Assembly (NCBI GenBank): GCA_021234155.1
Contig: JAJEKV010000074.1
Coordinates: 1,853,700-1,917,699 of the forward strand
Source: Isoetes taiwanensis
Taxonomy: Eukaryota > Streptophyta > Lycopodiopsida > Isoetales > Isoetaceae
DNA: 64,000 bases
Direction: 5' to 3'
The notes under the pieces were generated by a model. That model was not told the origin of the DNA. It did no database searches and saw only the letters and a list, made by a program, of their open reading frames with translations. Position numbers and translations under genes: made by a program. How positions within the stretch are numbered: the first letter of the stretch is position 1; every line of letters begins with the position of its first letter. This document shows positions 32,817 through 44,380 of this stretch, in pieces.

Positions 32817-34150
32817 GGCAAGGATATGCTATTGAGGATATGCTATTGAATACTTCCTTTGCGCTCTTCAAATCGCCACATTAGCATGCATACCAATCAA
32901 GGCATTACACAAAATGATGTCTGGCATACGCCTAACATTGTGATCCTGGCATGAATCTGTTGGCCCTGATTAAGGGCTCAGGCAACTTAATACATGAATC
33001 TATTTGCACCAGGCAATCTGTTTGCCCTGATTAAGGGCTCAGCATTTCTTATCATACAACTTTCGTGAGCTATTCACATGTAAATAATAAAGCTCAGGCA
33101 GCAATGAGCAAACTAGTTTTCCAGAATTTTGTATGAGGACTAGTGCTACGTCCTCTCCTGTGGACCCTAAACAGAGCTCCCTTTCTAAGCTGATCTGATC
33201 TTTTTTGCATGCTTTTAATGAGTTCTATATCATCTCTTTGTATATCTCCATGTCTACAGGAGCATAGTTTGTTACTCTGAGCAATCAATTATCAGACTTG
33301 AAGACTTTAAATGTTTCTTCCAATGCCCTCAATACAGAAGGATTTTTCTGAGAAATTTCACAGGTCATCTATTGCATTTCTCAAACATCCGTTAGCTTTT
33401 TTTTTTGTCAAGTATATGCACCAGTCTGATGCTGCACAACAAATTTTCTTTTACCCTAAAAGTTTGAGCTTCCTTGGCAGTCATTACTGTAGCACCAAAT
33501 CGTGTTCCAGTCATGGTACATTCTATCCGGCTCATTTTCTATTACAATATATCACACATTGATGGGCCTAATGCTTTATTCTATTTGCACTGGAAAAATG
33601 AAAAGACTTGTTGCAGAAGCAGCAGTGGCTCTAGAGATTTTTTTCTTTTTTCGAATTGTCACAAACTAACGGATGCCAAGCTTTGTCAATATTGTACTGA
33701 TTCTATAATATCTTATGTCTACATCACTTCATTGACTGAATTCTGGCCCGATTTGGTTGATCGAATTCTGGCCCGATTTGATTGATCACTTGGGAAGGAT
33801 TGCAATAAAGCTTCTGAATTCGGGCCCGATTTGGTTGATCACTTGGAAACATCGACTTATGCAAGATTCAAATATCCAAAGAAAAATAGTGAAGCAAGAA
33901 CCTTTGTAAAATTACCTCGAAACACAAAATGTAAGCTCCCTCCTAGATCTCGCCAAATTAACCCACCCACTCCGTCTATACGAATTGCTTACCCGCCAAA
34001 TACCTTGCCCTTTTCGTGCACGTACATATTCAAAATCCATAAAAGATATTTTAGTCGTCCGTATACGATACGAAACCACACAAAAAAAACCCATATTGTT
34101 AACACACATGGTGTATACGGATTCTATATAGTGAAACCCCCGGGGCAAGG
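32817..34150. mobile_element. 1.3-kb insertion of unknown type
   Basis: The left-arm copy reads continuously from AAAAGGCAAGG to TTTTTAAAGC, whereas here 32824-34143 intervenes and ggcaagg appears on both sides (32817-32823 and 34144-34150), giving a possible 7-bp target duplication. The insert has no terminal inverted repeats, poly-A or coding domain. It contains three imperfect copies of GAATTCTGGCCCGATTTGGTTG (33740-33850). Its class is unknown. Confidence 0.7.
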
Positions 34151-34250
34151 TTTCTAAAGCTTTCCTTATTAGCTTCTGTTGTATAGGTTTTTGTCTCCAA
34201 ATTGAAGATTATTTGCTTAACAAAAGTGCGACTCTCGGTGGAGAACTTCC

Positions 34251-34829
34251 GTGAGAGCTTCTAACGCTCGAGTGAAATCTTCTGCAATGGAACTGGCAAT
34301 GGAGGACACCACAAGTAGTGACGATGAAAGTCATGATCTGTTACTGTTTGATGGAGCTGTGGGGAATCACCCTATCATTGTGCAGTTAGATAATGGTTCC
34401 TCCCATGACTTAATCTCTGAGGCGTTAGTAAAGAAGCTGAGATTGCCCACTGTTCGTTTCCGGGATAGGCAGGTGGCAGGAATCTGTACCAACATGTTTG
34501 GATCATGTTCGGCGAAGGTGTTACATCAGCCTTTTTCCATGGGAGTATTTGCAACTGCGCGAACTTTCCAAGTGGTTCCCAACCTAAGAAATGTGGATAT
34601 TGTGTTGGGCATACCTTGGTGGCGAGACTTTGATCCCGTGGTCAATTATAAAACCTTGGTTGCACAGATAGGAACTATTACAATCAGAGGCATTAGGTCC
34701 AAAATCCTATTTTACAAGTGGGGACAGGCAGCAATTAAACGTTTGTCTGCGTTAGAAGGGCCCATTGCGACGCCTATCTTGTCTATGTATTCCCCCATAA
34801 TGACAAAGAGACACAAGTGTGCGAATTAG
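34251..34829 (+). pseudogene. gypsy protease region
   Basis: Open frame of 192 codons. IIVQLDNGSSHDLISEALVK is the aspartic-protease active-site region (D-N-G here instead of the usual D-S/T-G), followed by VPNLRNVDIVLGIPWW, the second conserved segment of plant gypsy proteases. It stops at a TAG (34827-34829); the reverse-transcriptase frame continues immediately with ATG at 34830, so the stop is probably a later point mutation. The amino end is cut by the insertion boundary about 15 bases upstream. Confidence 0.85.
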
Positions 34830-35905
34830 ATGCAAAAGCGGTTGGAGGTTTTACACAAGTATGATGATGCGTTTCATGATGATGTGGTCATATTACCTCC
34901 TTGTAGGCCAGAAGATCATAAGATTGATCTCGAACCAGGAACTGCACCTATTGCCAGGGTGCCATATTGTCTTTCTCCAGCAGGTCAACACGAAGTTGAG
35001 AAGCAAATTCAGGAGTTGCTGGATCGTGGCCTGATACAAGAGAGTAGTTCACCTTATGGCGCTCCAGTTATACTTGTTACCAAAAAGGACGGCACGTTCA
35101 GGATGTGCATTGATTACAGAGCCCTCAACAAGGCCACAATTACAAATAAATATCCTGTGCCAAGGGTGGATGATCTTCTGGATCGTTTGCGAGGTGCCAA
35201 GATATTCAGCAAAATAGATCTCAAATCTGGATATCACCAGGTACGGGTCTGAGTCTTTGAGTCTGACATTCCAAAAACTGCTTTTAGAACAACTTTTGGT
35301 CATTTTGAGTTTCTTGTGATGCCCTTTGGTCTTACTAATGCGCCCGCCACCTTCTGTCGTATGATGAGTCGGATCTTATCCTTTTCTTAGACACTTTGTA
35401 GTAGTTTTTCTTGATGATATCCTCATTTATAGCCACACGGACGTGGAGCATATTGAACATTTGGGCCAAGTCTTAGCCACATTGCGTGCTAATAAGTTGT
35501 TTATTCACCGCAAGAAAAGCTTTTTCTTTGAGACACATATTGAATATCTTGGTCACATCGTGTCAGCAGCTGGTATTCATGTAGATCCAGCTAAAGTCAA
35601 GGTTGTAAGGGATTGGCCTATTCCTCAGAATATTACAGATGTGCGATCTTTCCTTGGCTTATGCAGTTATTATAGACGCTTTGTCCAGAATTTTGCACAG
35701 ATTGCTTTGCCCTTGATTCGGCTGCTACGAAAAGAAACTATCTTTTATTGGGATAGGCCACAACAGGTTGCCTTTGAGCATTTGAAACACAGGTTGATTA
35801 TCAGCCCCAGTGTTGCAGCTACCGGATTTTGATGCACAATTTTTCGTTTGTTGCACAGATGCTAGTGGATCCTCTATTGGTGCCGTCTTAGAACCAGATA
35901 AGCAT
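34830..35905 (+). pseudogene. gypsy reverse transcriptase with residual RNase H
   Basis: The first frame (34830-35252) holds [39 protein letters not shown] and [13 protein letters not shown]. After a stop and shift, [17 protein letters not shown] follows, then VVFLDDILIYS (35398-35430, catalytic F-x-D-D intact), IEYLGHIVSAAGIHVDPAKV and DVRSFLGLCSYYRRF. RNase H is reduced to CTDASGSSIGAVLE near 35850. Three or more frame disruptions make it inactive. Confidence 0.92.
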
Positions 35906-35929
35906 CCCATTGCTTACATTACAAGCCAT

Positions 35930-37374
35930 GAAAAATGAATATGAAGGTGATTCAGAGTTTAGCGAAATATGGTTGCTGCTCAATGAAAGTCAAAGCAGAG
36001 TAGTTGACAATCACTACATTCGGAGGGGATACTTGTTCCACAATGATTGTTTGTGCGTAACGAAGAACTTTCGTGATATTGTGTTGAAAGAATGTCATCA
36101 GTTCCAACGGCAGGGCATAGAGGTATATTTAATACTCTTGATATGGTAACTAGACATTTTTATTGGGATTCACTCAGAAGTGATGTGATCACATTTGTGG
36201 AAAGATGTGTAACCTGTCAGAAGACAAAAGATTCACACGCCAAGACTCCTGGGTTGCTCATGGCATTGTGTGTGCACGAAAAACCCTTCCAAAGATGTGA
36301 CTATGGATTTTGTTTCCGTGCCACGTAGTATCAAGGCAATGATCAAGTCCGGATTTGTTGTGGGACAGTCAAACAAGTTGCCATATTCATTCCTTGTCTG
36401 AAGTCCCTAAAAGCATCTGCGGTGCAACACTTTTCCTTAAGGAAGTGTTCAAAAATCATGGGCTCCCCGAGGTGATAATATCGGATCGGGATTCAAAGTT
36501 TTGTAGTAAGTTACGGTTGCGGTTCTCCCCTTTGCTTTTCACCCTCAAGCGGATGGGGATCGAGGTAACTCATAGAACATTACTGTCTATGTTGCGAAGT
36601 TATGTCCATGAGCACGTAGGGGAATGGGAGAATTATCTATCTATGGTACAGCTCGCGTACAATATGGCAACACATTCAGCAACGAAGTTAGCGCCTTTCC
36701 AAATTGTTCAAGGTCGGCTGCCACCAACACCAATGATCAAAGTGGCTGAAGGTGTGATGGAAGCGGACAAAGTGGCGCAGGACATGGATCAAGTGTTAGA
36801 GGAAGTTCGTTCTTCAATAAGAGCAGCTCAAGAAAAGTATGCTGCTGCTGCAAATCGGAGAAGATGCAAAGTACAATATGAAGTAGATGACTGGGTTTTT
36901 GTGCGTGTTATTAAGGAGCGAAGAGCTCAGCCTGATAGGAAGAAGCATAAGTTGCTGATAAGGAATTATGGTCCATTTCGGATAATTGAGAAGATTAATA
37001 GTAATGCATACAGACTTGAACTTCCGCCACAATGGCAGATACATAATGCATTCAACATTGAGTACTTGAGACCGTTCAAAGGAATTAATCCACAATTGTT
37101 ACCTGTTGAAGCAGAACCAGAATTGGAGGAGGCTGAATCAGTGTTTGTTCCAGAAATGATTGTTCAGCATAAAGGGAAGGGACAATGGAGGCGGTATTTG
37201 GTCAAGTATCTCAATGCGCCACATACAGAAGCTGAATGGCAGAAAGAAGAATACTTCCGTGATCATTTGTCTTTATTGGAAGCTTACAGGGAAGTTTATC
37301 TGCGTTCTGAATGTGGAAGGCCTATTCTATATGAAGCAGGTCCATCTGGAACGATTGGGAGTTCCAACAACTGA
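35930..37374 (+). pseudogene. gypsy integrase with chromodomain
   Basis: GHRGIFNTLDMVTRHFYW and CVTCQKTK (36100-36220) form the HHCC zinc-binding start of integrase. The catalytic core is present in part (GLPEVIISDRDSKF) but shortened, since the usual YHPQTDGQTE segment is missing before LRSYVHEHVGEWENYL. A 339-codon frame (36355-37374) continues with GPFRIIEKINSNAYRLELP and ends in a chromodomain (EMIVQHKGKGQWRRYLVKYL, then TEAEWQKEEYF). The chromodomain places the element among chromoviruses, whose integrase tails read chromatin marks. Confidence 0.9.
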
Positions 37375-37400
37375 GGTCAGTTGTCTTTACCTTGGTGGGC

Positions 37401-37931
37401 TGTTACGGTTCTAACCTAAAATCCGGACATAGACATCAAGGGTGAAGCCGGTCTGTGTAGAGAGACCAAGGGATCTGTGTGGCCAGGTGATCTGTGTGAT
37501 CAATCTGAGTTAAGCTTTGTGCACTCAGAGGGCGCCAAATATTAAACGTGTACACAAGAATGGTATTAGGAAGGTTAATGCCCTAATACGGTATTAGGAT
37601 GGTAAATGCCATAATACAGCCGTATGTATTGGGAGTCATGACCCCAATCATACGTTGTCTTTGTGTGTCATCTTTGGCCAAAAGGTGGAAGCCAAAGATA
37701 GGAGGAGGAGGTAAAAGGGGAACTAGATCTATTTTAGGAGGAGGCCTTTATGAAGGAAGGGACGTCACATTCTAGGGGAACTTTTTCCTTTGGCTATGTC
37801 AGATGCTAGTTCTCAGCTCGGTGGGTGATCCATTGGTTGGATCTACGGTTGGGAGGCGAGACCTTTACCTCTCCTTGCAGTCATCTAGGTTCTGTGTGGA
37901 CTTAGTGAGATTTCACTTGCAGTTCGTAACA
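37401..37931 (+). repeat. gypsy LTR (single, internal)
   Basis: 531 bp starting TGTTACGGTTCTAACC and ending GCAGTTCGTAACA; the first and last seven bases (TGTTACG / CGTAACA) are perfect inverted repeats. It is preceded by the end of pol and followed at once by the primer-binding region and gag, with no target duplication on either side. It is therefore an LTR shared between two element units, not an independent solo-LTR insertion. Confidence 0.85.
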
Positions 37932-37951
37932 GTGGTGCTTTCACTGAGAGC
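37932..37951 (+). promoter_or_regulatory. putative primer-binding site
   Basis: TGGTGCTTTCACTGAGAG directly follows the LTR. The position and initial TGG fit a tRNA 3'-end complement, and similar TGGTGCTTTCA sites occur in plant gypsy elements; the exact tRNA was not identified. Confidence 0.55.
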
Positions 37952-37977
37952 TTTTTGAGTTGGTGTACAGAGGCAAG

Positions 37978-38905
37978 ATGATGAAGCGAGCTGAGGATGT
38001 TGAGCATAGTGCAGGCGATGGTGAAGAGCAGGGTTTGTTTTAGAATCTGGAACAAGGTAGTTCTTCACGTTCTAAAGCTAAACAGCGAAAAGTAAAGTTT
38101 GCATCGCAAGAGTCAGCTAAGGAGCTTACCAAAGAGTTTACCAATGAGGATCATGTAGACTCTGTGGTGGTGCAGATGCTGCAGAAGCTCACAGCTCAAG
38201 TACAAACACTTGAGCGCAGTATGCTTGGTGGAGCTAGGAATAAGGGTCGCCAGATGGAGATGACGGTTCTAGTGACTCCGAGAGCAATCACAAGAAGAAA
38301 AAGAAAAGTAAATTGCAAATGCCTAAGGATCCAAAGGAAGTCCTTGATTTCTTTAAGGGAGAACGTGATGGAACCACATTGCTGCAATGGTTGACGAAGA
38401 TGAATGACTTCTTCAAAGAACATAAGCATACAGAGCAGAAAAAGCTATATTGGGCAAAGTTCCAATTAAAAGGTGAACCGGTGTTGTGGTGGTCCCGAGT
38501 GATGAAGGAAGAAGAGGTGGAGGGATATCCTGTGAAGACATGGGAACGTATGGAAAAACTCTTGAGAAGAGAGTTTATGCCAGATGATTATGAGGATACC
38601 TTGAAAGATCAGTGGCAGACATTGCGGCAGGGACGGGATGAGACAGTGAAAGACTTTACTAGTCGTTTCAATGAACTTTTGAGTCTCCTGCCAGGGATCT
38701 CTTCTCATGATAGACGTATTCGTTTCATTACAGCATTGCGAAGGGAATTCTCATCCCAGATTAAGTTATTACGTCCTAAGACTTTACAGCATGCTAGGAC
38801 AGCGGCATTGTCTATGGAGAATGATGCCAAAATGAAAGCAGGATATAAGGATTTTCGAAAAAGGTGGTACAAATCAAAGGATTCCTCACGGAAGTTCTCA
38901 CGGGG
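37978..38905 (+). pseudogene. gypsy gag
   Basis: ATGATGAAG starts the gag frame. A TAG at about 38041 and a shift near 38310 interrupt it. The capsid-like part reads ILDFF-type KEVLDFFKGERDGTTLLQWL, KLYWAKFQLKGEPVLWW, MEKLLRREFMPDDYEDTLKD and DFTSRFNELLSLLPGISSHD, the retrotrans_gag pattern. It ends in a basic stretch (KSKDSSRKFSRGS), where the CCHC knuckle would be expected, and at about 38908 passes into LINE sequence in the same frame. Confidence 0.87.
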
Positions 38906-38907
38906 TT

Positions 38908-39581
38908 CTCGATGGCGCTCGGTTTGGACGTGGACATGGAGCTCACTTCCTCCACCGAAGGTTAGGGTGCTTACGTGGCAGGTGGTGCACCGCTGTATCA
39001 GGGTGAATGTCCTTGTGAGTCAGTTTAGGCCGGGTGTGAGCCCTCTTTGCCCTTGTTGTGGCCTTCATCGTGAGACTGTGGAGCATTGTCTGGTTTTATG
39101 CCCTCACTTGCAGGCTGTCTGGGATTGGGTCAGGGCTTTGTTTCAGGTGAGATTGACTAGCCAGCAGTTGCTGCTTTATGTGTATCCTGGTACTTGGCCG
39201 CTCTTGCGGCAGCAAGCCTTGCATCTGTGTGTGGCTTGGTTGGTGTGGTTGATTTGGAAGCGGCGGCGGTTGTGGATCTTTCAGGGGATTCAGCAGCCTG
39301 CAGCCTCTCTGATTCCTCGACTCAGGTACAAGCTATTTCAAAGCTTTCTGGTATTCCCGGGATTAGTAGAGCGGAAGTTTGCCATTTGGCGGGACTTCTT
39401 GGGTGTTATAGATGGTGATGGTCGGTTTGTACAGCAGTAGAGTTGCAGTTTTTTTGTGAGTTTGTTGTGGAGTGTCGAGGTATCGCTGTCTCTTTGAGGC
39501 AATTCTCCTTCCTCCTCACTTGCTTTGTAACATTATCATTCTTTTAATATATTGATGACATAGTTCTTCAAAAAAAAAAAA
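38908..39581 (+). mobile_element. L1 LINE 3' end with poly-A, fused to gag
   Basis: WRSVWTWTWSSLPPPKVRVL, then LCPCCGLHRETVEHCLVLC and AWLVWLIWKRRRLWIFQGI form an intact zf-RVT tail, closely related to the LINE at 4.4-5.9 kb (WAWNTLPPPKIHTLLWQ, CPLCGRRRETIEHC). The frame closes with a TAG at about 39438. Then follow about 130 bp of 3' untranslated DNA and a poly-A run (39570-39581). Confidence 0.92.
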
Positions 39582-39878
39582 GTGTGACTCCAAAAATCGT
39601 CATTGGGGCCACATGACAAGTTTACAAACTACTCCGACACATGCGGGGAGCATGGGAAATATCGAGATTATAGTTAGGGTTTCTAAAAAATTTCTTCAAG
39701 AGATTCGAAACTTCCGTTGCAAGGTTTTACCTCTCCAGTTTTTTAAGTTCCCAGGTATGCTTTTGTTTTCTAGTATCAGGGTCTAAACATCATCAAAAAT
39801 TTACAAAATACAAAGGAATATTTGAAGGATGCTTTTTCATTACAAGGTTGACGATATTTAACATAGGTGCTACAAATA

Positions 39879-40058
39879 TATTAGCACATTATACTTTCCA
39901 TGATATACTCTCTAGATGACTAGACATGCCACATGTTGCTGACATGGCTCTACTATAAAGCCATAATCATGCCTTTCTAGTTTTCATTCAGTTCACTCAC
40001 TAGCCTAGCTAATTCGTGCATCTCATTTGCCTTCTTGCATATTCACTTCACATCTTCA
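39879..40058 (+). repeat. copia 5' LTR
   Basis: 180 bp from TATTAGCACATTATAC (TG of the 3' LTR mutated to TA) to CACATCTTCA. It includes a CTATAAAGCC TATA-like box near 39953. It is followed directly by the primer-binding site. Confidence 0.93.
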
Positions 40059-40070
40059 TGGTATCAGAGT
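40059..40070 (+). promoter_or_regulatory. copia primer-binding site
   Basis: TGGTATCAGAGT abuts the 5' LTR and is the usual complement of the initiator methionine tRNA 3' end used by plant copia elements. Confidence 0.92.
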
Positions 40071-40086
40071 CGTTCGTGAGAAGAAA

Positions 40087-41250
40087 ATGAGTGCAGAGTT
40101 CTAGCAGGAGGGATCAGGACAAGCTGTTGGGCCTGATCGAAGAGAGGAATTCGAATCAATTGCTGCATGCAAGCATTGGTGGAAGATCGGATCTGAATCG
40201 CGCCGCGAGTTCAGTCCAAAATTGCTGTCGACCAAAGTTGTCGTCGACCATTTGTTCGACCAAAAATTATCGTCCGACGCTTTTGTTGGCGACAAAATAT
40301 TTTGAAGCCAGGTAGAACTGCCGGATTGTTCACCCGGACTTGTTGCCAGAACTGTTATTGCCGAATCTTGCAGGATTTGTTCGGATCTACACATTCTTCC
40401 TCTAAATCTGCCGAAAATGCCTGCCGATGCAACTCCCTGGAAATACTTCATCCACCTTGTACTGGAGATTGACAATTATTTTACCTGGCGAGATGCTTTT
40501 GAAACTAACCTTAATCTCAAAGATTTAGGTGATGTTTTCCTGTCAACTTAGAATCCTACCACTCTTGATGAAAAGCAGAAGGATTTTAAAGCATGGAATC
40601 ATCTCAAAGCCTGCATATGCACAAATTTTCAGAGGGATTTGAGAGTCTATACATCCTTCTCTGCAACCCTTGCATTCTTGCATCAAACTTGTACTCAAGC
40701 AGGTGAAGGACAGCAGCTTAATATTCAAAGTAAGATGGACAACTTAAAATTTGGCGATTGCACCAACATGAGAGATTATATGCAAAAATTCAAAGGATTG
40801 AGGGAACAATATTTTTGCAGCGGTGGAAATATATCCAATAGCATCCTTATTCAATTATGCTCTCAAAGGGTTACCCAGTGAATATCAATCTATCATTGAC
40901 TATTACAAGCCGCAAGACAAAATTACTATCGGTTTTAATCGACTTGAGCGAAACTTGTAGATCTTTGAACAAGAACGAAAAAAGGTATGATCAGATCGAA
41001 ACTACTTTCTATTCTAAAACTTCGAATTTCTTCACCTTCTATGAATCCTTTAGCTTCCTCCCTCTCGTGAACCCAAGGAAAAAATCGAGGAGAGCCCTCT
41101 AGCTCGACTCTAAGCAACCCTTTTCTTCTTTGGTATTGTAACAAAAAGGGGCACATCAAAAGAGATTGCAAGAAACTTCTTAAAGATGTTGCTGAATTTC
41201 CCAAACATAAGGAATCTCAAGAAAGTCAAAGATCCGGGTTACGCTCCACG
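40087..41250 (+). pseudogene. copia gag with degraded zinc knuckle
   Basis: The gag frame is broken into pieces: TPWKYFIHLVLEIDNYFTW (about 40430), LNIQSKMDNLKFGDCTNMRD and YMQKFKGLREQYF (40720-40815). The knuckle WYCNKKGHIKRDCKK (about 41130-41175) lacks its first cysteine. An in-frame stop occurs near 40551 and shifts occur near 40880 and 41000. Protein would have formed the virus-like particle in the cytoplasm. Confidence 0.82.
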
Positions 41251-41329
41251 GTTATTCTCAAGTAAGTTTCTCATATTGACTTGGAGGAAGAAGAATTGCG
41301 GTTTCTCAATTTTTTGCTGAAAAGCTACA

Positions 41330-42937
41330 TCATAATACTTGGCTAGTTGACTCGGGGCAACCAAGCACTTGACAGTCGGTATGTTTTCCAAAGCATATCA
41401 AATCTTTTGATAAAGCGATTGGTAAAGATGGCGGATGGCAATCTAGCTAAGTCTACGGGTAAAGAAAATGTTTCTATTCCCACCACAAAATGTCTTACTC
41501 TCTCGGTTGAAGATGTGATCTTAGTACACGGATTACTTGTCAATTTGCTTAGCGTAGTTTAATTTGATAAAAAAGATGGGCTATTACATCCCATTTTTGG
41601 ATGGTCTTGTGCACATTCTCCATAAAAATCCGTTGAAGTTCATTGATCTTAAACTGCTGGGACACATTGCTCAAGGTTATCTTAATGAAGAGGGCTTGTA
41701 TATTTTGGATACTCCAACAACTAGTTCAAATGCAAAGGCAGAGTCCTCTCTTACTGTTGTTGTCCCTAAAACAGCAAAGTCTTTATGGCATGCTATATTT
41801 GGGCATATTCATCTCCCGCCTTTAGTTTCAGCATCCAAACTCAATATGGTTTAAGGCATGCCTCCCTTCACAACAAAAGACCTTCCATGTACTGCATGCA
41901 GTCTTGGTAAACAAATCCAAGTGTCTATCCCCTGTAGGCTGAATTTAGAGCTCAACAACCACTGGAGCTTCTTCACACTGATATTTGTCACTTGCCAATA
42001 GAATCTCTAGCTGGAAACAGGTACTTTCTTGTGATTGTTGATGATTTCAATAGATATACGTGGGTTTATCTTTAAAACATTCAGCCTGCAAGTGGAAAAG
42101 GAGTTCTCTACACCTGTTAAAGCTCTCCGATCTGATAATGCCAAGGAATATCTCTCTCGAGAGTTTCAGGCTTATATTGAATCCAAAGGGATACAACGAG
42201 AGCTGATTGTGCCGTATGCCCACTCCCAAAATGGCGTGGCAGAAAGGAAAAATCGAACACTTATGAATTTGACTCATAGCATGCTGAAATTCAAAGAATT
42301 GCCTCCACAACTCCGGGCTGAGGCAGTTCTAACTGCTGCCTACCTGTGTAATAGGGCTCCCACTCAAGCTATCAAGTATAAGACGCCATTTGAGGCTCTT
42401 TATGGCAGAAAACTAGATGTATCAAATCTAAGAGTATTTGGCTGCTTAGAATTTGCTATTATTCCTAGGAAACTCCTGCAAAAGCAAGGCAAACTCGCTG
42501 ACAGGGCCACTAAAGTCATATTTATTGGCTATCCTACAAACATGAAAGGAAGGAGATGCTATGATCCTCTCACGAAACGTGTATTTGCATCACGAAGCAT
42601 GCATTTTATTGAAGATGCAGTCTACTCTAAAGAGTTCTATCAACTAAACAAAGCTGATTATGGCAAGGTTATCATAAATACCTTTGACATTGAAGATGCC
42701 ACTCAAGCTGGTCAAGTTCGTCCAGCTGGTCACTCTACTAGTTTGGAGGTTGGACATTCCTCATCTGCTACCAATATTACAAGTAATCCTGATATTAGTC
42801 CTTCTAATGCTGCTACTGGTGTCTCTCACAATGCCTATGATGACTTTGAACCTTTAGCATATGAGGTGCCCCTTGCTAATGATGAATCAGACAGGGATGA
42901 GTCAGATATCCCACCACTTGACCTGCCATTATTTTAG
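41330..42937 (+). pseudogene. copia protease remnant and integrase
   Basis: NTWLVDSGQPST (about 41335) marks the protease active site (D-S-G retained) just before a TGA. LWHAIFGHIHLPPLVSASKL and CSLGKQIQV form the pre-integrase zinc region. LLHTDICHLPIES and FLVIVDDFNRYTWVY give the first two catalytic acidic residues; a deletion near 42075 then shifts the frame. The 300-codon frame (42035-42937) supplies LRSDNAKEYLSREFQAYI, GIQRELIVPYAHSQNGVAER (third catalytic Glu) and the LRVFGCLEFAIIP carboxy region. Confidence 0.9.
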
Positions 42938-42949
42938 CATGAAACACCA

Positions 42950-44380
42950 ATGGAAACAATTGTCCCAGGTCTTCCTTTGCTTCGAAGGTCTGACAGAATT
43001 GCTCGCTTACTATCAACTCCTCAAGACCCTGTCAGCCATATACAAGCAGCAAAAGACCCTTTTTGGGTTACAGCAATGCAAGACGAAATCGCTATGCTGC
43101 ATAAGCAAGGAACATGGGAGCTCATGCCTAAACCCATAGCAGCTAATGTCATTGGTGCTAAATGGGTGTTTCGCACGAAATATCATGCTGATGGCACACT
43201 ATCTAAGCGTAAAGCAAGGCTAGTGGCCAAAGGTTTCACGCAAAAAGAAGGATTTGATTATCATGATGTTTTTGCACCCGTCGTCCGGTTGGACACATTG
43301 AAGGCAGTAATAGCCTTGGCAGCACAAAAAGGTTGGCCACTATATCAAATGGACTTCAAATCAGCCTTCTTAAATGAAGATCTAGAAGAAGAGCTCTATA
43401 TGTGTCAACCACTTGGTTTCAAAGATAAAAATTATCCCAATTATGTGTGCAAGTTGAAAAAAAGCTTGTATGGCCTCATGCAAGCTCCACTCGGTGTTGG
43501 AATACCAAGTTCAATACTTCTTTGATTCAGCTTGGATATCAGAGAGATCCTAGCCTATGTTTTATCCTCTCAAAATCACAAGTTAGTGTTCTTCTGCTCT
43601 ATGTAGACGACACCATTATGACAGGGGATGCAGCTCAAACGATCTCTCACACTAAAGCAATACTTGCAGCCAGCTTTGAAGTCACGGACCTTGGGCTCAT
43701 GCACTATTGTCTTGGACTAGAAGTATGGCAAGACCCCCACGGCATTCATCTCACTCAGCAGAAATACATTTCGAAGCTGCTTGACAAGTTTCACATGACA
43801 GACTGCAAAGCTCTCTCTACGCCATGTGATTTCAGTCAACCTCTCACAATTGAAACAGATAAAGAAAACGTTGATGCAACACTGTATAGGCAGTTGGTTG
43901 GCGCCTTAATATACCTCACAAACACAAGGCTAGATGTTACTTACATTGTTGCAGTTCTTTCTATGTTTATGCATCATCCTAAGGAACCACATTGGAGAGC
44001 AGCCAATCGAGTCCTTCATTATCTAAAAGGGACTCAAAATGAAGGAGTTTTGTATTCCAAAGTTTCAAATCCTCATCTTTTACTGTTCTCTGACTCTGAC
44101 ATGGCTTCCACGGATCTTGAGAAAAGGAAATGCATCACAGGCTACGTCTCTTTCTTTGGAGGCAATCCTATAAGCTGGAGTTCTAAAAATTAGAAGACTA
44201 ATAGCATCAGTACTACTGAGGCTGAACTCAAAGCTTTGGTTACAACAGTTCAAGAAATGAGATGGTTAGTACACTTATTTGAAGATCTCGGCTTTCTGAC
44301 CAAGCCAGTAGCCATTTACTGTGGTAACAGTGGTGCCATTGCCCATGCAAAAAGATCACATAATGCATTTGCTTATTAAA
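42950..44380 (+). pseudogene. copia reverse transcriptase and RNase H
   Basis: First frame (42950-43525): PFWVTAMQDEIAMLHKQGTW, GAKWVFRTKYHADGTLSKRK, ARLVAKGFTQKEGFDYHDVF and WPLYQMDFKSAFLN. A small deletion near 43480 shifts to the second frame (to 44193) with VLLLYVDDTIMTGD, where the catalytic YVDD is intact. CLGLEVWQDPHGIHLTQQKY and the RNase H start (GYVSFFGGNPISWSSKN) follow, then a TAG (44191-44193) and STTEAELKALVTTVQE in the next part. Only about two lesions separate it from an open frame, so the element is not very old. Confidence 0.93.

Larger units (their letters stand above)
34222..39591 (+). mobile_element. chimeric retro-insertion: gypsy pol - LTR - gag - LINE tail
   Basis: A single 5.3-kb insertion relative to the left arm. 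It is flanked by aaaagtgcgactct (34222-34235) and aaaagtgtgactcc (39578-39591), a 14-bp target duplication with two transitions. It begins within gypsy protease, runs through reverse transcriptase, integrase and chromodomain, one LTR, primer-binding region and gag, then changes in frame to the 3' end of an L1 LINE and finishes in a 12-base poly-A. A long target duplication plus terminal poly-A are hallmarks of LINE-driven insertion, yet most of the cargo is gypsy in permuted order (pol before LTR before gag). Confidence 0.8.

Noticed and set aside
37401-37931. Gypsy LTR as an independent solo-LTR insertion
   Set aside because: No target duplication flanks it, and pol ends immediately before while primer site and gag begin immediately after, so it belongs to one continuous gypsy sequence.
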